Source of the DNA: Lepidodermella squamata
Lineage: Eukaryota > Gastrotricha
Length of the DNA: 64,000 bases
Assembly (NCBI GenBank): GCA_047495785.1
Contig: JBLDXI010000024.1
Coordinates: 434,001 to 498,000, forward strand
Direction of reading: 5' to 3'
The notes under the pieces are model-generated. The model was not told where the DNA came from, ran no database searches, and worked only from the letters and a program-made list of their open reading frames with translations. How positions within the stretch are numbered: the first letter of the stretch is position 1; every line of letters begins with the position of its first letter. The translations under genes and the position numbers were made by a program. Below, one piece after another: positions 51,288 through 62,212 of the stretch.

Positions 51288-51735
51288 TTTTCTGTCGAGT
51301 ATTCACCTCCAGGAAGGCAGCGGGTAGGGATGGATGCAACGTAGGTATGTCCAAATCCTCAGTTTCCTGAAAATGAAACCATCATTAGGGCAAGATTAAA
51401 ACATAATAATATTTCTAACCAATCTTCTCACGTCCAGGGTAACTCGTTTAACCAGCAGTTTTCCACTTGGTAGGTCGTAGACTTGTTCGTAAAATTCGTT
51501 GGCAATATCTCCGTCTTCGTCGATTAGCAGTGAGCTATTTGGAAAATATATTTAAATACTTCGTTAATTTTGTTGTCAAATAGTATTACCTTCGACGGGA
51601 AGTCACAAATGGGGTGCAATTAAGCGAGTTCAAATTAAAAGTCTTCGGGGCAGAATTATTGTTATGACTGTCGGATGAACCACGAGAGAACCACTTAGAT
51701 GGCAACGTCAACAGACTTGACGCCCAAGACCACAT
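51223..51735 (-). CDS. TUSC2: TUSC2/FUS1-like mitochondrial protein
   Basis: Minus-strand exons 51735-51590, 51534-51420 and 51366-51223 join to 134 residues. The diagnostic block is TPFVTSRRSSLLIDEDGDIANEFYE, in which DEDGDIANEFYE closely follows the human TUSC2 signature DEDGDLAHEFYEE; a less conserved C-terminal part ends in LHPSLPAAFLEV. Human TUSC2 (FUS1) is a 110-residue mitochondrial protein linked to calcium handling and respiration. Two differences stand out: the N terminus MWSWAS lacks the Gly2 that is myristoylated in human TUSC2, and the last 22 codons overlap the METTL15 start in a different frame. Function is inferred from this short family block only. Confidence 0.8.
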
Positions 51736-52522
51736 TTTCTTACAATAAACTGCATTCAAACCCTAAAGCTAATAAAGCACAAATTAAAAACTAAAATTGT
51801 TTGCGACAAATAAAGGGGTTTATTATTTTGTTATTTATCAATCACCATCAAATAGCCACCAGTTACGCGGGAAACTTTTGCATAATGGTTTGTACACGCT
51901 AAAAATAGACTAAACAGACTTCAATCATTCAGTTAGTAGCCGATTTCAACCCGGCCAATCATCTATTTAGACCTAACATCGTATAAACATTATTAAATGA
52001 TCCTCCTGTAACGGATTTGGCAATAATGTCAATTAACAGCAGTCATAACAAGAATTTTAGTAAGAAGTAGAATAGTGATAGAATATCTATCATATAGATT
52101 ATGCTGATTTTGATTTTATTTTTTCAACTAGAAAACCTTATTAACAAGAGTAGATTAAAAATATAGTAAAGGAATGATTTTAGTCACAACATGATTACTA
52201 TTTTTCTATTCTTGAAGCTGTAATACGTCGACCAAAAGATTGATGGCATCGGTTGTGTTCATGTCCAGTTCGCGGGGTATTGAAAAAGGAAAGTCCGGAT
52301 AGTCGATTTGTTAAAAGACAACAATGTGAATGATTTCACGCTTGAGCGGAAGCACAACAAGAAAATATAGGTAAGTAGCTATCTTTCAAAAAAAACCAAT
52401 CGTAATGAAGCTACTAAATTATCCAAAGACATTTGCACCGTTACACGTAATGATGACTGTTGGATGGCAAGTAGCTAAACATAAAAGCGCATCAAAAACT
52501 GTTTCACTCTGTCTTTCATGGT
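51736..52522. other. IMPDH-TUSC2 intergenic spacer
   Basis: 790 bp between two minus-strand genes. The complement of AATAAA occurs at 52115-52120 and could end the IMPDH transcript. No coding sequence. On the minus strand GCTTTAG and GAATGCAG lie shortly before the TUSC2 ATG and could accept a leader. Confidence 0.45.
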
Positions 52523-54556
52523 CTAATACAATCGCTTCTCGTATGAGTGTAGGCTGTGAACACCACCCTCGACCTGGGCTTGAGTCGTTCGCTTCTCAAA
52601 CTTCAGTTCACCTGAATACATCATGGCTCGTAGGGCGCTCAAGGAACGAGCACCAATATCCTGGCAACCATGACGAATTCCAGCCAGCAAATAGGGGACG
52701 AAACGGTGTACTGATCCCTTGTCCTCGATTGCTCCGGAAACTCCCTGAGCGACTTTAACGGCAGAAGCTTCGCTGTAGTATCGCTTCTGTGCAGATTTGC
52801 CCTTGTCCATGGCATCCAGCGATCCCATTCCACGATAGCGCTTGAGACGGACGCCATTTTCGAAGAAGTATTCACCGGGTGCTTCTGTTGTACCAGCAAG
52901 CATAGAACCCATCATGACCGTGGAAGCTCCCAAAGATAAAGCTTTGATCAAATGCCCTACATATCGTACACCGCCGTCCGCAATTACCGGAACGCCAAAG
53001 CGACGAGCGTACTCTGATACCCGATAAACGGCAGTGGCTTGAGGACGACCTACAGCTAAAACCTCCTGAGTAATGCAAATACTACCCGAACCCATGCCGA
53101 CTCTAAGGCCATCAGCACCGGCATCCAACAAATTTTTCGCTTGGGCAGCGGTAACAACTGTTAGAAATGTATTAGTTTAGGCAGTTAATTGTAAATTGAG
53201 CACCTACCATTGCCTGCAATAACCTGAATGTCGGGGCGATTGGATTTAATGTGATGAATCATGTCGATTTGATAGATTGAGTTGCCCTGAGATGAATCTA
53301 GCACCACAACATCAACTCCTGCGTTCGCTAATAGTTCCAAGCGATTGTAGTCATCGATGTGAGTAGACATGGCGGCACCGCACAACAGCTGGTCCTTTGA
53401 ATCCTTAGATGCCTGAGGGAAATCCCGGCTCTTCTTCAAATCCGTTCGGGACATGATGGCGACAAGTTCGTCGTCTTCGTTAACGATCGGAAGTTTTCCT
53501 TTGACATGAATAGAAGCTTCACATGGTTCTTAAGTTCTTAAGCATTTGCTTATCGTACCTTTCTTGCTCTCGCGAAGAATACGGCTAGCTGCTTCGAGGC
53601 TGGTTCCTGCCGGAGCAGTCACCAAGTCATCCCGACGTGTCATGAGCTTAAGTGGAAGCGGATTATGTTTATTTCTTCATTTTTGTACTAGATTCGATGT
53701 TAAATGTTACCTCCGAAATTTTCAAGTCATAAGCGTCCTTGGAGATAAAATCGATATCGCGCTGTGTGATGAGACCAACTAGTTTCCCGCCAAGCTTCCC
53801 ATTGTCTGTTACAGGAAAACCACTGAACCCATACAGTCTTTTGGCATCTATCATATCCTGAACAGTTTTATCAGCCGACATGACAACGGGATCAGTGATG
53901 AAGCCTTGTTTGTATTTCTTGACTTTCCACACTTCTTCAGCCTGCCACTCCGGCGTTCCATTGTGGTGAATGATACCAACGCCACCCCAAAGCTGTAGGG
54001 CAACCAACATATAGTGTCATTTCAGATATTTTGTAAATAATTGTGCATTACCGCCAGAGCTATAGCCATTTTAGCCTCAGTCACCGTGTCCATAGGCGAT
54101 GATGCTATCGGCGTTTTCAGGGTAATTTTGCGGGTGAGTGCTGAGGTCAAGTCAACATCGTCTGGAGGAAAGTCAATGTATCCAGGCAGGATAATGAAGT
54201 CGCTGAAAACTCAATCGTAAAAGTAGAAATGCAACACGAATTGGGCTTACTTATAAGTTAGTCCCTCGCCCTGCGATAGGAGCTGAGCAGCAGAGAGACC
54301 ATCATCGGGTACATAGGCAGCACCTCCCGTGATCAGAAAATCAGTACTGAAAAGACAAGAGTAAGATTAAAGCACCGGTTGGAGATGCTGGGAAGCTTGT
54401 TGAGTTTTAACAAAGGGACACAGAATTATCATATAAGCTGAACCAGCCGCTATTTTCAACTAAAATTTTAAACGAAGAGTACCTTTTCTTCTTCGCGAAC
54501 GGATCTGAATGGTTATTGTTGTAGTTGTTAACAACGTTATTCGAATTAGTCAACAT
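52523..54556 (-). CDS. IMPDH: Inosine-5'-monophosphate dehydrogenase
   Basis: Seven minus-strand exons, 54556-54483, 54346-54251, 54202-54052, 53992-53711, 53646-53559, 53498-53208 and 53157-52523, join to 538 residues. It catalyses IMP to XMP with NAD, the rate-limiting step of GTP synthesis. Visible features: [25 protein letters not shown] across a splice, two CBS domains ([20 protein letters not shown] to [27 protein letters not shown] to MSRTDLKK), [12 protein letters not shown], the catalytic loop [11 protein letters not shown] with its Cys, [24 protein letters not shown], and the flap/C-terminal [15 protein letters not shown] and [15 protein letters not shown]. Human IMPDH has 514 residues; the extra length is an Asn-rich N terminus. 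CTTTAG lies 9 bp before the ATG. Confidence 0.97.
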
Positions 54557-57535
54557 TGTTCCGACTAAAGCGATGAAACTGCACCTTGAAAACTGTCAAC
54601 AGTTGATTACAGCGAATACTGTAAGAAAAATAGTATGGTACACTTTAAGACGCAGCAAGAGGTGATAGCGACAGCGTTCTTCTTACTACTGGTTTTGGGC
54701 GGTATGGCTCTAACCCTGCGGTCCCGTAAGTCGGATGAACCGCCGCACAGACGCGGGCATAATACACGTCAAGGACGAAATTATTTTTTAGCGAATGCTA
54801 TTAATTATTAAGAATATTTTTCCCCTAACCATTTTTGTATTGCTTAATAGTGGCAAAGCAGATCATTTTTAAGTTTTCGGGGCAACTGAAAAATCAGCCG
54901 CGGCCTTGGACCTTGGATCCAGTATCCGCGATTCTCACCAAGTCGAGTTATCTCTACCGACCACCTCCATGCATGTTAACAGAACTGCTGGAAAGTCATA
55001 TCTTTGATTCGTATTAAAACTACAGGCGCTTGAGCAATCAGTTGGAAAATTGATGGTTGCATACCACGAACCATCAGACCTTTTGGAAAATTTAAATGAA
55101 ATCGGATTTTGAAGACTGATGCGCAAAGAGGCTATTGTGCAGTATGCTGTACTCTTTTTGAAGGATGGCTTGAACAACGCTTGGACTTACTAAACTGCGC
55201 TTTATTGCGGCGGAAGGTTGTGGATAAGTTTTACCGGTAAGTAAACTCGTACATTTAGAAATAAAATAGCGGGAGAAGCTCCAAGCGAGACATTCGCTGG
55301 CGGTGTGTTCTATAATATATATCGGTTTGAACTTGAGAGCATGGAGCTGCAATGTTTAATTAGTGAGATAAAAAGCCGCTGATAAGCCCAGCTTTGATGA
55401 GTACGGCCGGGCCAGTTTGTCCTGGCGTTTCCAAGTGATAACTATGTGTGCGTGCATCACATGACCTAGATAAATAAATATCGCTATGGTTTCTGGTTTT
55501 AGAAAATCTCATTTTGAAATCGGTGTTAGTTGCAACTTTTCAGCGCGGCTCGAGGACTTCAAGCTATTTGGTATCTAAATTTCGACTTGCTCGTCGAATG
55601 ATTGTAAATAAACTAGATTTCTGACTGTGGAAAAGAAAGATCTCTATAGGCTTCAATACTCGTATTTACGAATAGACAGACGAAATACGTGTGAGAGAAA
55701 ATCCTTCCACGTTATATAATATAATTGTTATCGGTGATAGGAACATCCCTTAAAGATTGATTGAAACGTTACGATTAGGTGCAATTACCTTGTTTGTGAC
55801 ATCTGGCTCTTGGCGGACTTGTAGGCCACACGTGCAGTATAGGAATCAGGGTGTCGTGACATTGCTGAAGATCCTACGGGATCGTCGCTTTGCATATATT
55901 CTATTTGAAGTAGAAACATATTTAACGTTTTCTGACAAAATTTGACAGCGCTGTTAATAGTCACAGTTTCAGAACCCAACACATCAGATGAGTTAGATCT
56001 AGCTGGATCACCTAAATATAATCCAGATGTTAACCGTATGGCGATCGAAAACTCAACGCAAAACTGAACGGGATTCAATAAATCACGCACAACTGTCCAG
56101 TCCTTTGCTTATAATTCGCATGCCATTTGCGAACAATTTATCATAGACGCGTTCCTTGAATTATTCTTGAAAAATACTAGAACTGAATGCAATTAGTAAA
56201 ATTGTATTCGATTTGACCACATATTCACCTTGGAAAAATAATTGTTCCGATTGGCAGCGGTACCGTTGTACTTGGGCTATGAATTTATATCTCTCATAAA
56301 CGCTTATAATTAATATCTATGCTAAACTCGTAGCAAGGAATTGACGAGACAATAATGATAGCAAGAATTACTTTGGAATTCGTCTGGTAAGTTGCCGATT
56401 TCTTGCATTATTTATGCGTATCTAATTTAGCCGCGGAGAAATTCCGAGTTTTACTTGTTTGAACAAACCGAGATAAAATAGTTGATGAGATAGAGAATAA
56501 CTTGGAAGATGGATAACAGAGAAGCAATATTGCATTCCGGCAAGCTCACGACACTAGCATTCACAAGAAAGATCTTAATAATCTGCAGATTATTGTAGAT
56601 GTGTGCCTGCACCGGCGAATTGATTTTTTAAGCCGCTCACTATTCATGTTTCGTTCGATTAGGTGAGTTTTTTAGAAGCAAAAATTGACTTCCCCTCTGC
56701 GCTACGTTTACAACAAATTAATCTGCGACAAAGTCTCGAGACTTGGATCCAAAAGCAATCATTGCATTTTTGAATAATCATAATGCATTTAATATAATTC
56801 TGCTTCTCGACACCGCTTGACGCCTATAATCGGTGGGAATTATTCAGTTTCTTTGCGAAGCTACCCTAATTTATCCGAACTCGAAAAATAGTGAAAAATT
56901 GGGCAATTATTCGAGGGAGGCAATTTTATTAACCCCGAAACGTCACTTTAATCAAGTCCATAGGTTGATATGAGCAGCCTCCATAAGGCTTGCCACTTTG
57001 AACCTTTTATGCAGTAGTAATTCGCAGTCGGAAAAGCCATTCCTAATAATTTCAGGCCACATGATTTTCCAGGCTTCTCAGTCTGTTTTTCAGCCGCCTG
57101 GTTATTATTCGAGGCGGGATATTATGTTAGATTTAGACCCATTATTTCTATGCATTTTCAGGGCTCTTATTCGAGGGGGGGTATTCCTTGAGGTAGGATA
57201 TACTATCGATAAAATACGGTATATCTTCGTGTAGCTTCCATCGAAAGATGATTTGAAGATTAGCTGGAATCAATTTAAATTCAAATTTTATTTGTTCAGC
57301 CGTCGGAAGACTAAAACTAAGAACTAGTGAAAAATAATTGAAAGGTTTAAATAAACTGTAGCAGATCTATTTTGCCATTGCAGTGCGTGGCAATGACGGT
57401 GGAAGCGCGATTTTTCGGCCGTTTCGCCGCTGAAATAATCAGCTTTTCTGGAGACCCAATCACAAAGATTAGCCGACAACGCCGATGTATAGGGTTGTAA
57501 ATATTCCGTGCCAGCTTTACCAATCAAAATCTGTC
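54557..57535. other. Intergenic region, 3.0 kb
   Basis: Between IMPDH (-) and the first OATP gene (-). Contains a possible decayed integrin alpha exon (55785-56090, minus strand) and otherwise AT-rich sequence without supported genes. Confidence 0.45.
55785..56090 (-). pseudogene. Possible decayed integrin alpha exon
   Basis: A minus-strand open frame of about 100 codons starts with VRDLLNPVQFCVEFSI, which resembles the RDLLNPIxFxVxYSL segment in the thigh/calf region of integrin alpha chains, and has a later VKFCQK that could echo the F.K.CG motif of the same region. Just upstream, in the same frame, CELxAKDWT carries a stop codon. No flanking integrin domains are visible within 3 kb. Either a pseudogene fragment or a chance likeness. 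Confidence 0.25.
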
Positions 57536-60185
57536 TCAAATAACGCGCTGATTGGACATTTCTATCTCCGTGGCGACAACGAGCTCGTTACTATCCTCAT
57601 TTGCTTTGACGGAGGGCTTGAAATTTCTTTCTTCCCGCATCTCTTTTTCTCTGATTTTCCACCACACGTATGCATTCACCTGTCAAAATATAACGATGAC
57701 GATGAAATAGAATGTATATGTTTCAAGTCATACCGGTAAGGAAATGAATAGAAAACTGCTTGAAAGGCAATGATACCAGATTCCTGAACAAAATTTGAAT
57801 GCATTTTAAAGGGAAATCTGAGAGATGCAATACCTAATGATCGAGTCTCGTAGAGAACGCAATTGCGAGCTGTTTTTTCTTCCACAAGGTTAGCTTGAAT
57901 CGACAGTAGGACATCTTCCGGCTTCAAAATGCTTGTGTCACAGCGGGATGTAGAACTTCCAGAAACTGCTAGAGTTTGTGCACCTTGTTCATCCCAGAGT
58001 AAGCAGTGAGCGTCAAAAACCGAACCGAAAATGACAGGTCCGGGTATAAAGCCTGTATGGTATATTAAAGCGATGAAGCTAATATTTATCAAATAGAAGG
58101 AAGTTTTTTTACTGAATAGGCTGCAGAACGATGAGGTAAGCCCGATCGCCCATAACTTGTAGCGAGGTCCAACAGTTCTATAGCGGGCCCGTAAAATATA
58201 CATATCACATATAGATCAGCGAACTTCAAAGCAAACCTCATCATAATGATTGTCATTGGCGTTGATGGCATTAAAATTAAAATAGCCAGAACAAACGCGA
58301 GCGCATTGTAGGCGAAAAAACTTCGACAAAACCTATGCCAGAATGATTCAGGTTGGCATTTCTCGGGAACCGCACTGCCAGCAGCATTAGTTCCATTGAT
58401 TTTCACGCAAGTGCACTCACTGTAAGTTTTCTAGACATTATTTTAAAATTGGTAGAAATATTGCCGTTTGAAGTGTTCCGTTCTCTTACATTGTTTGCAT
58501 GGAATGACCGGCAACCAGCGTGGCAAGCCGATGCGTAAGTTCTGCCATCACTGCCACAAATGGGGTCGTATTTATTCGGGCAATAGCTGCACTTTTGCTG
58601 ACATTCAGGCGAGGCCGACTGTTGATAGTGCAATGAATGCTTAAGATCTAGGCCAATGATTTGCTCGGGTTCACACTGCAGACCACTCATGAATAGCAAC
58701 CCAATTGCAACAATGGTTGCAATGACAAGAGTACCCAACACAGCGTTTGATTGCGAAATTTTCAACTTAGACATGAGCAGGCCACCGAGAAACGTTCCAA
58801 GGGCACAAGGAATAGGATTCGCAATGCCGGAAAATAGGTTAGCTAGCCACACTGGTTGTCTAAATTGAGCTTCCATGTATTTTGGGTAGAACGTGAAGTA
58901 TCCAGCGGTTATATACACTTGAGCACACGCAAGGAAAACAAGTGCCAGGAAAGTTGTATTTCGAAACAAAATCAAGAAGTTTCGGGGGAGAGTTTGCAGC
59001 GTAAAAGGTTCAGAATCCACGTCATCAGCATCAGTAGTAACGTTCACAGAATCGGCAAAAGGAGAAAGCTCTTTCGAAATTAAAGCTTTTGACGCTTCAG
59101 AAGATTCCCTTGAAATGTCGCTCTTCGCGATGGTTTTACTACTGGAAACACCTTCATCACACGTTTTGTGGTCATCTTTGCTGCGCGTGGGGGATAAACT
59201 CTTTGGGAACAAGAGGAACAGCGGTGAAACAATGAGGAACATTGCCGAGGATAGCAAAAAGCCGCTCCACCAGGCCCCAACGAAGTGACTTGAATTGGGG
59301 TCAGGGGGATTTGGTTCGAATGGATGAACGTAAATTGAACCAGCTACGCCCGATGAGAAGAAGAAGGCAGCAGCCGGTCCAAGCATCATCATGCTATACG
59401 TCGTTCCAATGAATGTGGCACTTCGATCTTTCTCCACATTATTGTCGATGTAAAGTACTCCGATCACGGCGTATGTTGACGATGCGGTTGCAACGATACC
59501 TTGGGCAAGAGTGAGAATGACCATAACCCAAATAGCTTCGCTGGACCCAACAAGTTTCCCTGTCTGCTGCTTGAGTTCTTCTTCCAGTTCGGCAAGTGTG
59601 CAGTTTCGAAGAGGCACTGTCGAATGTGACGAGTCAGTAAGACAAGCAATGCTGGTAACACTTGAATTGGTTTGCTCCATTTTCGGAAAGCGGCTAAGAT
59701 TGTCTGATGCAGCAGGAATTAGGACATGAGGCGAAGCTAGCAAAAAAGCTCCGATCGCCATAAAAAATCCGCGCATTGCCAGGCGACGCGGTATGTGACA
59801 ATTAGTCTCAGTAAAGCTGAATATAATAATTGTCAAATGCCCAATCTCGAAACTCGCCAAGAAAATCCCAGTGTAGAGGCTAATGTGCCAAGTAATATAT
59901 TTTAAAAGTTGGGCATCTTTTGAAAATGTCATTTTACCTGGGCATGCCATACCGCCTTTCAAGCGTAGTAAGAGCAGCTATTGTGTAGGCTAGATAAAAG
60001 CTGTACCAAAACTGAACGACGCACAGTAGAGCAGTGTAGGTGTAGATGTTAATGAACCGACGAGGCAAGAATCCTAATAAGAGATCTTTTTGATGGGCGG
60101 AGGTCCCATCGTGAATTGGATTTGACGATTCGACCATTCCACGCAAATCCGGTTCCTCGACCTTTTTCTTAGCATTGGAGTCCAT
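57536..60185 (-). CDS. SLCO: Organic anion transporter polypeptide (OATP/SLCO), copy A
   Basis: Seven minus-strand exons, 60185-59938, 59879-58490, 58415-58237, 58177-58113, 58052-57834, 57783-57734 and 57679-57536, join to 764 residues. Family marks: a first span in VQFWYSFYLAYTIAALTTLE; ASFEIGHLTIIIFSF in the second span; STYAVIGVLYIDNNVEKDRS; MMMLGPAAAFFFSSG; ANPIPCALGTFLGGLL; a Kazal-type extracellular loop (CSYCPNKYDPICGSDGRTYA, ACHAGC); TPMTIIMMRTVGPRYKLWAIG; and FIPGPVIFGSVFD. The tail is cytosolic and charged. OATPs carry large amphipathic organic anions across plasma membranes. The 58415 acceptor (TGAG) is unusual but gives the expected CTCV Cys block. The ATG at 60185 is the first true ATG; a GTG 18 bp upstream was not used. 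Confidence 0.9.
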
Positions 60186-62212
60186 GATATGGTAGAAGGC
60201 CACGACGCCAAATGAAAGAAAACTTTATTTCTGAAAGATAATTAGATGATCCTCATAATCGTCACGTTTACCATAAAAGGTTTTTACGTACTGAACAAAA
60301 CGTTGGCCAGGTGCTTTTCATGACCGCAGTCAGCTCTTCATCGTTTTACTCTGCCAGCTATATAATATAAGGATTACAAGGCTAAGCACAAATTGAAGCC
60401 GAAATGCCCGTAGTAGCGTAACGTGGTATTATTTGCCCTACGCAAATAGCTATCTTAAAAAAATGTGTGATAGCTATCGCTGCTAGCAAAAAAATGAAAA
60501 TGGAACTAATTTCATCTTCATGTATAAGTAATATTTGCGTGACTGGATCATGGAAGTAAATGACCCGTCTTGCATGAAAGCAAATTATATATTAGGGATA
60601 TTCGATTTGAAAAACCAGCAGAAGTTTATAATGGTTTGTAAGAGGTCTTTTAGGCTTTTCACATCGAATGGTAATGAGAAATCGGGCTATATTACTTATT
60701 TTGAAAAGAAATAATGTGCTGTTTTATCGCGTAGCCCCACCTCAGTTGAGATTGCTTTTCTGAATGAACAAATGGCGCCGGTCCAGTAAACATGCGCTTC
60801 CGTATTCGCCTATTTATTATCTCTCGCGGCCTTCCTATATTATATATTCGCTACGCTATATATTTCATACCTTCGGACATATTATTGATACCGTGCATAT
60901 ACTCGCCCATTTGGTTGTCCCTGTTATCGCTCAGCAACTACTGAAAGAGTAAAAGGCGCGCTCTCTAATCCTAAGAAAACACAGGGCTTGAGCTCTATAT
61001 GAGAAAGAAACTGGGATTTACGCCAGCCGCAGATCAACAGGTATAAAATGTAATTCGCTCGCTAGATGTACTTATAATTTTATACATGTGGAACGGAGAT
61101 TCCGTTTAAGGCAGATTTTACGCTAACCGTATTCTGTGAGGAAAAGCCTTCCCGCGATCAATTTTATATAATTTCCTGCTTGAACAACAGCGGAAAAAGT
61201 GCGCTACTTCAGACGTCATCGCCTATAGCTTAAACTTCATTGGTAAACATCATAGCAGCAGATAGAGGTATTAGAATATCGTGCGAAAAATACCAATAAT
61301 CTAAAATGAACTATATAAGCATTTTATGTTACTAGATGCGTGTTATTGGCGAGAAAACGTTATGCGATAGTTGTAGGAATGAAACCATTAACACCTATTC
61401 CACAGTGAAACGTTAATTCTCCGATGGTTTAGCTGGAATCAGCTTTTATTTTCAGCATTTATTTCCGCAAATATTTTTAGCCGGCAAATTTTTCATTTTT
61501 CATTCGAAGTTTTTTAAATTCAGCACAATGAGAAGAGCGCAAAAAGCTGGTAGTTCATACCTTGATAAACCCTTAAAGTACATTGACAATAGCCCATCGG
61601 CTTTCGAACTTCCCTGTGCGATTGAGCAACAACATCGGTTTTCCTGGGGAATTTAAAAAATCTAAACGAGAAGGTGAATTCGCAGTACTCATGTTCGAAC
61701 AAGCCCACGACGTCGCGAAGTCAATCCCTCTAGATATGGAAGTGTAAAATTTGACGGAAAGTGTCTCACATGTAACATTCACGTGAGCAATGAGACTTCA
61801 TTCGTTGATTATATTTTTAGTATTTCTCACTTTGATGCCTATTGGTATTTTGCCCTTTGCTATCAGCCGAGAAATGCGACTTAGCTTCCGCCGCAGATTT
61901 CCAAACAGGGCATCCCGCCATTCACGCTCTACTACGGCCGAGGAGGACAAGTCGCGAAATCAACTTCAAGGAAGCTCGTTATTGGAAACTCTAACGAGAG
62001 TTGAAAATACAGGATCGAAATACTTCAAAGAAGACTCCGGCAATCGCGAACAAGCGCCTTATTCTCATTATGACATTTAAAACGGCTAATTCTTTGGTTG
62101 AATACTTTTATTTACGTATTTATTTAATGCTAAATATTAATGCGAAATTAAATTGATCGTTTTGTCAATCAGACCAGTGAACTTTCAAAGTAATCGGACA
62201 TTGTGGGAGTTA
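60186..62212. other. Spacer between the OATP copies
   Basis: 2.0 kb, AT-rich. On the plus strand it contains one small secreted-protein candidate (61790-62080). A TCTTTCAG-type acceptor lies about 48 bp upstream of the copy A ATG on the minus strand. Nothing else recognised. Confidence 0.45.
61790..62080 (+). CDS. Hypothetical small secreted protein
   Basis: An intronless 96-codon frame. Residues 1-26 have a strong signal-peptide profile (MRLH then LIIFLVFLTLMPIGILPFA) followed by a dense Arg cluster (LSFRRRFPNRASRHSR) and a hydrophilic remainder ending in SHYDI. The dibasic sites right after the predicted signal cleavage suggest a processed peptide, but no repeat or amidation signal (Gly-Lys/Arg) is present. 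It lies on the opposite strand to both OATP genes, in their spacer. I do not recognise it, and a random open frame remains possible. Confidence 0.35.
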   Translation: MRLHSLIIFLVFLTLMPIGILPFAISREMRLSFRRRFPNRASRHSRSTTAEEDKSRNQLQGSSLLETLTRVENTGSKYFKEDSGNREQAPYSHYDI

